A DNA stretch of 64,000 nt. Source: Limnanthes douglasii subsp. nivea. Lineage: Eukaryota; Streptophyta; Magnoliopsida; Brassicales; Limnanthaceae. The stretch spans positions 185,212,807-185,276,806 of the forward strand of contig JAUPFV010000004.1 in assembly GCA_036936605.1 (NCBI GenBank), read 5' to 3'. Shown piece by piece: positions 57,897 through 64,000 of this stretch (positions within the stretch are counted from its first letter, which is position 1; every line of letters begins with the position of its first letter). A program made the position numbers and the translations under genes. The notes below the pieces were generated by a model that saw only the letters and a program-made list of their open reading frames with translations, did no database searches and was not told the origin of the DNA.

Positions 57897-58680
57897 TTCC
57901 TTTTCCGAGTTTGAAAACTTTGAAAGTATTCAAGAGTACGTTAAAAGCATAAGGGGCGAGCTGGTCAAAGGTAACTACATTTTTACCTACTCCTATGGTG
58001 ATCACAAGAATTGTTCGTTTAATAATGAGAAGGATTTATCGGTTTGGAGGCATATCTTAATAAGGAGCATTTAAAAAACATTAATTTTGTTATCGAACAA
58101 CAACTCGTTGATAAGGTTGTTGGTGAAAACCATAAACAACATAGCATAAGTTTGGGAGAACCCTCTCATAATCAACTAACTAGTAAGGAGAATAGTAATA
58201 GTTTCGTTAATTCATATCACAAAAAACAAACTTGCTACTATTGGTTGGGCTGATGCTATCACAAGTGTTGGTTAAGTTTTTAATGAAGGTGATGCAACTA
58301 TAAGGTTATCTTTATGTCAATATGCCTTAGAGCATGTTTTGTTTCCAAGTACATCCGTAATATAATAAGTAAAATCATTTCTTATTGTGAAAATAAAGTC
58401 TCAGTTAGATGTAAATGAATATTTTATGCATCAGTTAGTTCCAACACCAACTGTATGACGATAAAGCGGTTTGTTGAACGACATACTTGCAACCCCGTTT
58501 TCTCCAAAAAAATCAGAGCCATTTGACATCGGTTTTGATTGCGGATAAAATTCATGATTCTATTAGGACATGTCATTTGGTGACAACGAAAGTTATACAA
58601 TCGTCTGTTAAACAGGATTATAGTATAGACATCGCTTACCTTCTCTCGTGGAATGCTTTAGAGAAGGCAAACTAAAAAAT
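57897..58680 (+). pseudogene. Mutator-like transposase, N-terminal region (degenerate)
   Basis: Frames in sequence: SFSEFENFESIQEYVKSIRG with NYIFTYSYGDHKNCSFNNEK (57897-58040); then HLKNINFVIEQQLVDKVVGE (58071-58130); a piece near 58250-58350 with WADAITSVG and VFNEGDATIRLSLCQYALEH; TIKRFVERHTCNPVF (about 58460-58505); and HLTSVLIADKIHDSIRT with VIQSSVKQDYSIDIAY and SWNALEKA (58511-58670). The last blocks match the region after the zinc-like H-T-C of plant MULE proteins. The catalytic domain is absent downstream. At least four frame changes. Confidence 0.7.
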
Positions 58681-59365
58681 ACAATCGTCTGTTAAACAAG
58701 ATTATAGTTTAAACAAATTGCATGACCCTAAGAATATCCATACATTCAACCATAATAATAAAAAATACATCATAGTCCAGGGATGGTAAGTTTACATCAA
58801 AACAAAAAACATGCAAACTAAAAACATTCAATCGGAGAAGAGTCTTCTTCTCTGAACTCCTTCTTCCTCCCCATCATATTTGTCATCTTATTTCTCCTCT
58901 TGTCCCTCTTGCCATCTTTGAACTCGGTATTCGTATCCAGTACATATTCGTACTCCCTTTCAGCACAATCGTCTCTCTTTCTTTATCAATGTGGAAGCTC
59001 GTTCGGGTCAGAGTCGTCCCCCATGTGTGACCATGAGTCGTTAGAGAGGTAGTAATTGTGGACCGAGAATATATACCCATTATTTTAATATTCCAAAGAG
59101 TACTCTATCATTGTGTTGTGCTTATATTCAAAGTAGTGTTTGGACTCCTCTAGAAAATCCATCATCGGACGATGAGTAACTGTAGGAGTCTAAAGAGGAA
59201 GAGGCCACGGTATTTGTAGATGAAGAGTTTATGTGTGTTTTGCTTTCTGAGAGTTAATATGCAGAGATCTCTAGTTACTCTTATTTATGAGCAGAACTAT
59301 AACTAGACTCTAACTATGTTCTAGCTCAATCTCAATCTCAATCTTATTTATGAGCGATTTCTATG
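58681..59365. other. Unassigned DNA after the Mutator-like region
   Basis: Begins with a repeat of about 30 bp (ACAATCGTCTGTTAAACA, 58681) also present at 58595. On - (59080-58850) there are basic, serine-rich frames without a domain I recognise; they could belong to the same - strand gene as the Ulp1-like piece. Confidence 0.4.
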
Positions 59366-59593
59366 CATTCCCAACCATGCGAGATTAAGGAAAATGTTTA
59401 ATTAACAGACATAGAAATTAATGGACGGTGTGGTTTCTTTGCATTTCGAACCATACGAGATTAATGTGAATATTTACTTAACAGACAATGCAACTAACTC
59501 ACCGTGTGATTTCTTTGTATTTCGAACCATACGAGATTAATTGAAATATTAAATTAATAGATAAAACAACTAATTGGCTGCGTGATTTCTTTT
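59366..59593 (+). repeat. Tandem repeat, 76-bp unit, three copies
   Basis: Units start at 59366, 59442 and 59518. They share ATTTCGAACCATACGAGATT, then AAT, a TTAA-rich middle with ACAGACA, and end GTGTGATTTCTTTG. Copies differ at 15-25% of positions by eye. Similar ACCATGCGAG words occur at 57510, 57750 and 61735. Confidence 0.8.
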
Positions 59594-60150
59594 ATACAAC
59601 AAATGTGCAAGAATAGTATTAAACAACCCGCTCAATATACAGACCTTACTTGCTAAAATAGACCAAATTACTTACAAAATTAGTCATATTACAAATTTGT
59701 TCACATTAGAGAAATCTCTATCAAGATAACTACCATCCGACGCTAGTGTTTGAATCATTTAGAAAATGTTAAAAAAATTGAGCTCTAGTAATTGCACACA
59801 TATCTTTGCTCTAAGTTTCTAATATGAAGCCTTTATGGATGATGTCTTTGGTGTATTCACAAACAAAAACTGCGCAGTCGAGGCTGTCTGATTTTTGTTG
59901 TATGATATCTTTTTCAGACTTCATTGTATATCCCTTCTTTATATTAGGCATGCATCCTTTTTTCATACAATATGATAATTGTTAACAAGAGTTTAGAGTA
60001 GTTAGAAATACATATAAGAATACTAGTCATGCGGTTTTATTCAAACTCTAATACTGCAATGTGTTTATAAAAATATACAAAAGATTTTCTTTGAAAAGTT
60101 AACCATGCGATTTATGGGAAGATGGAAGCATGCGATTAATTTGAACAAAC
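59594..60150. other. AT-rich unassigned DNA
   Basis: No coding similarity recognised; scattered CATGCGATTT words. Confidence 0.5.
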
Positions 60151-60480
60151 TTAAAACGAGTTGTTTATAAATTCAACATGCGATATCTTTAAGCCAACTA
60201 TCATGCGTTTGCTTTGAAAAATACTGACTAGGGTATCAACAATTTTTCTTATGTAGTCTGTTGTGTACTTACTTCTTGCCATGGGTGGGTTATAGTTTTT
60301 TTTTCGTTCCTTCTCCATATCAATAACCACCAACGTCCAGTGGTTCATTGTATCATCGCTTATGGTGCACACCGGAAGGAACTCATAATAGGTGTTGGCG
60401 AATACTTCGTCAACAAGTTTTAACATATCTTCTTTCTCAGCTAGTGTTTTTTATAATGGATTTTAGCTACGTTTATCGTT
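60151..60480 (-). pseudogene. Ulp1-like (C48) cysteine peptidase fragment
   Basis: The - frame (60426-60151) gives LVDEVFANTYYEFLPVCTIS and NHWTLVVIDMEKERKKNY. The H-W-x-L-x-V-x-D pattern after a FLPV strand is the histidine motif of Ulp1 peptidases, which process SUMO-type modifiers. Plants often carry such genes inside Mutator-like elements. The catalytic cysteine region (Q...DCG) is not seen and the frame ends soon after. It could be a decayed captured gene. Moderate confidence, because only one of the catalytic motifs is visible. Confidence 0.42.
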
Positions 60481-61257
60481 GCGATGGTAGAAATTTGTAT
60501 CGCCAATCGAATGGTACTAGCCAATCGAATTCTTTATGCATCTTATATATCCAAGCATCGATAATCTTCCAAATGAAAAATTGGAGACGTATAACCAAAC
60601 GTGAGAGATTCATAAACACGCAAGTTACTAGTTTAATCATGCTAGACTACGACAACAGTACCTTTAAATCCATCGTTACTTAACTACACTTTTATATTTT
60701 AACTTTTAAAGTCCAGGTCCCATTTGTATGGTAGCGCCATCACTTCATTCACACCCACGTTAAGTCTGTATGAGAACTCTAATTGTGGTAAATACCTACT
60801 TTAGGATCTTCTTGTTCATATAGACTTCCTATTGGCAGGATTTTCTGTTATTCACTTAACTCGACGATCTACGTTATCCCAATCAGGGAAATTAACCTTT
60901 GTCGCTACCTTTTATGTCTGACTAATTAAATCCCAATTAGGATACACATCGTCTACATCCTGTAACATAGATAATTGGCTGACATATTCTAACAACCAGA
61001 CAACATATATTGGATGTTTAATAATCTAAATATCCACTTACGAAATCCCCAACAACTACCAATGATGTTGTCTCCTGTACAACTTTCTCAGCAGCACCAT
61101 CTTCTAAATTTTGATCAAGTGTAACCTACAAGATAAATCCAAACTTCGTTGCACGACAGCATTTGCCTCAACCTTATCAACGTCGTCAAAAAATGACTTT
61201 GTACAATGTATGAAATAATCATCAAAAGATGGTGGTTTCAAATATACTGTTTCGTTC
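60481..61257. other. Unassigned DNA, possibly part of the opposite-strand Ulp1-like gene
   Basis: On - there are partial frames such as VNFPDWDNVDRR (about 60895-60858) and, at 61260-61140, VYLKPPSFDDYFIHCTKSFF with DDVDKVEANAVVQRSL. These look like protein but match no family I know. There are stops between them. Confidence 0.3.
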
Positions 61258-61685
61258 GTGATATCAGTTGATGTTGATACTTATCCCTGGGTGGCTTGTT
61301 CTGAATTTATGACCCATGGTTATTGGTGTTCGGCTTCCTCTTCAGCAAGCTGTTGGAATTTTGTTATTGCTTCTGGTTGGGATAGCAGTTCTGCCTTTGT
61401 GCAGGCTGTGCTTCTTGTTGAGGTTGGAATTCATTTCAGCTTGTGGTTGGAGTGCTGGTACTGATTCGGGTCGGGTGAGTTGTTCACTCTTTGTTATGGG
61501 TTGTTGTTATTGTTCTGCTTGATGGTGTTGTTGGTGTTGGGGTGGATGTTGTTTGGTATCATCTTCTTGTTTTTGTTGATGTTCCTATTATGCTTGTTGT
61601 TGGCCATCCTATTCTTATTGGGCTTTTTCTTCTTCCTCCTCTTCTTCTTCTTGTGGTTTACCATGCCATATCTTGCATAATGTAA
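61258..61685 (-). other. Low-complexity, purine-rich on - (E/Q-rich if translated)
   Basis: On - it reads as runs of GAA/GAG/CAA codons (about 61663-61500 encodes KPQEEEEEE.. and QQ-rich pieces), typical of a disordered linker in the Ulp1-like transposon genes. On + it gives poly-Leu/Val frames that look artificial. It may be an exon of the - strand gene. Confidence 0.35.
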
Positions 61686-63065
61686 ATGAAATTGAATATA
61701 TAATTACTGTGGATTATTTAGACATATCAAACATGCGAGTTCTCATATACCCAACATTATGAAATGCAGCCATGTGATTGCTTTATAGTTAATCAATGTG
61801 ATTGCTTTTATTACTATACACATTCGATTTCTTTGATAACCACACAATTGGTACGATATTACAATCATGCGATTTTGTTGAGATATTATAAACATGCAAT
61901 GTGTTTGATGTTTAACATACAATTTGATCAGTAGTTATTATGTTTAAGTCCATCTTGAAATTACTAACATCTTTATTATTCATCACTCACCAATTTTGGT
62001 ACATAGTGAGATAAAGTTGTGAAATTTGTTTTATGTTGCTCAGCATACACATTTTCTTTTGCAGATTAACACACTCTTTTCCTTTTCTAATCTATACGAT
62101 TTTAAGAAAAAAAGTCATTAAACACACGCTTAAATGTTTACATGTAACTACTGCACTATTAGTAGGAATAACTCTCATATTAACTTTCATATCCTTCCAA
62201 TAATGACGAGCTTGCTTCTTAAAGAAAAATAAAATTAAATAACTCTATCGTCGCCTGATTATGCATTATGTCAAATATATCTTTAATTATTCATAGGTAA
62301 CCTTCTTCTTTTTTTACTTTTCGTACTATAGAACTTTGGCAGGTTTCATAACACTTTCTCGCTTTATCATTTCTCTTTCAAGACTCGACTAAAACTTTCT
62401 CAATATTTGAGTAAAAATATATATTCTTCAAGTCAAACATCTATTTTTGTACTCCATGATCTTGTTCCACTATGTCTTGAGGTTAAACAACCTTTATGTC
62501 CTCTTTTGGAAAGTGCATCTCATGACACTTAGTATGGTCGACATCTATCTTTTATATTTATTATTGTATGTATTCACAATTAGTTCAAACACACTATACA
62601 ATTTAGTGACTCAAACTAATTTATATAATACATTGGACATGGTCCGTTGCCATGTTCATGTCACGTCTACAAAGTCTACATGCCCTACCAATTTAGGCTC
62701 TAATATCAAACCGTCGTGCCCGAATCCTCCAAGATGCTAATGAACATTATAAATAAATAAGGTACTCACATATAGTAAAAAAAACTTTACATCATATACA
62801 ACACGTGAAAGACTCAAAGAGTTCGGGCATACAACGTCAATGTATATAAAATATAAACGTAAACTAAATACAACAATATACACGATACGGGTCCAAATTT
62901 ACATTGACCCGCATGGGTAACTAACTTGGCCAATGATTAACAAAACAACACGAACAATACCATAAGGTTTGTCATACGACCAGGCAAGCTGCGACCATGG
63001 GTTTATCTGTTACCTACGCATGAAACTATGTAACGGTGATCACCACCACTCATCATAGATAAATT

Positions 63066-63069
<4 letters not shown>
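61686..63069. other. AT-rich unassigned DNA
   Basis: CATGCGAGTTC, CATGTGATTGC and CATGCGATTT words at 61735-61880 resemble the 76-bp repeat units. The + open frame at 62447-62740 has no recognisable domain. Confidence 0.5.

Positions 63070-63142
<73 letters not shown>
63070..63142. repeat. (TA)n microsatellite
   Basis: About 36 perfect TA units; the apparent YIYIYI frames on - come from this. Confidence 0.95.
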
Positions 63143-63145
<3 letters not shown>

Positions 63146-63224
63146 TTCGAAAAAATATATTCATAGAAAATCTTAAACAATTTATCATATACGCAATGAT
63201 GAATTAATAATATTATGTATGCAT

Positions 63225-63510
63225 CATCCATGCGGGACCTTATATTTTCCTCATAGAGCATCATATCTTCCATATAGGGCCTTATATCGTTCATACATGA
63301 CAAACACCATCTATATAAAAAGTTATATCGTCTATACAAAACTTCATATCGTCCACATAAGCCACGTCATCTAAAAGTGACACAAAATCGTCCACACATG
63401 ACCTCATATAGTTCACATGAGCCTATATAGTCCACATACCTCATATCATCCACAAAAAAACAACATATCATCAACACCATATCTTATATCATCCACACAT
63501 AACCTCACTT
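63225..63510. repeat. Degenerate minisatellite, about 20-22 bp unit
   Basis: Units like CACATGACCTCATATCGTC recur (for example near 63280, 63338, 63395, 63430, 63465 and 63500), with frequent small insertions. Not coding. Confidence 0.7.
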
Positions 63511-63733
63511 ATGAATGGTCGTGTAAGTATGATGCAGATGTAAAATGATAATCATGATCCACACACTCATAATTCAACTTCATAGTATTGTAAAAGTATG
63601 CGTATCTCAAATATCATTTCAAAAAGAATAAACAAACTTGAAATGAATATATATTGTTTATTAGTATTATATGATTTATTCAAAAGAAAAATCACATATT
63701 TTGAAAAACGTATAACCACGTTTTCGAGTGCAC

Positions 63734-63897
63734 GTGTTTAGGTTTCCAAATTTGAACTCCACTTATTTTCGAACATATATTTTTATTTATTAGATTTTCT
63801 TATTTTACATCGCATGTGTTTAGGTTTCCAAATTTGAATTCCACTTATTTTCAAACATGTATTTTTATTTATTAAATTCTCTTATGTTACATAATAT
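63734..63897 (+). repeat. Tandem duplication, 82-bp unit, two copies
   Basis: Copies start at GTGTTTAGGTTTCCAAATTT in 63734 and 63816 and run on through an ATTTTTATTTATTA(G/A)ATT block to TTACAT. They differ at only a few sites. Confidence 0.85.
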
Positions 63898-64000
63898 CAT
63901 TTACTTCAAGAACAATTTAATTTTGATGTTATCATTTTATTTATCCATTCATAACTGTCTAACTATTTTTTAAAATTAATTAGGCTCAAAATTCTGATCA

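Noticed and set aside
61480..61685. Leucine/valine-rich + frames resembling membrane proteins
   Set aside because: The stretch is a low-complexity run that reads as E/Q codons on -; the hydrophobic frames are its shadow.
63003..63339. Open frames with long YIYIYI runs on -
   Set aside because: They are translations of the (TA)n microsatellite, not proteins.
1..64000. An intact host gene, tRNA gene or integrated DNA virus
   Set aside because: I found none: the coding sequence recognised belongs to transposable elements or short relics. A few open frames stay unassigned and were listed as such.

Overview
The window looks like nuclear DNA of a flowering plant, most likely a eudicot, from a heterochromatic or intergenic region. 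It is AT-rich and almost wholly made of transposable elements in several states of decay. I see no intact host gene, no rRNA or tRNA gene, and no bacterial, plasmid or CRISPR content. The organism call rests on plant-type Ty3/gypsy Tat-lineage retrotransposons with dual RNase H domains, plant L1-type LINEs, a Ty1/copia relic, Mutator-like transposases and a receptor-kinase fragment.

Layout. 1-5360: broken Tat element A, with gag-pro end and pol on + and the element's opposite-strand gene (aORF) on -. 5361-9526: 5'-truncated LINE, + strand. 9527-15596: Tat element C, with an integrase end, a 43-bp tandem array, an aORF on - interrupted by a foldback MITE, then a probable 3' LTR. 15597-16965: a second LINE fragment. 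16966-22606: decayed Tat element D, with LTR end, primer site, gag and pol, broken inside integrase. 22607-32630: very AT-rich DNA with a Mutator-like transposase relic, an organelle-like SSU rRNA scrap and many degenerate GAATCATGAAT-type repeats. 32636-43201: complete, young Tat element B on -, with 469-bp LTRs and a 5-bp target duplication. 43591-44224: duplicate of part of element A. 44530-45480: LINE tail on -. 46950-49720 and beyond: copia relic. 50600-51420: tandem array. 51739-52920: inverted-repeat-bounded segment carrying a kinase fragment. 55407-55907: RNase H relic on -. 57897-60480: Mutator-like N-terminal region with an opposite-strand Ulp1-like fragment. The rest is microsatellites, minisatellites and unclassified AT-rich DNA.

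The most interesting system is the antisense gene shared by Tat elements A, B and C. In all three, a gene lies between pol and the 3' LTR on the strand opposite gag-pol. In all three it is interrupted at the same place by a short intron with GT-AG ends (76, about 81 and about 93 bp). In B and C it is preceded by a TATA box and an identical palindromic G-box. This suggests an independently transcribed, spliced passenger gene. Its intron would survive retrotransposition because the genomic RNA is copied from the other strand. Elements B and C also both carry tandem repeats exactly where the 3' ends of pol and the antisense gene meet.
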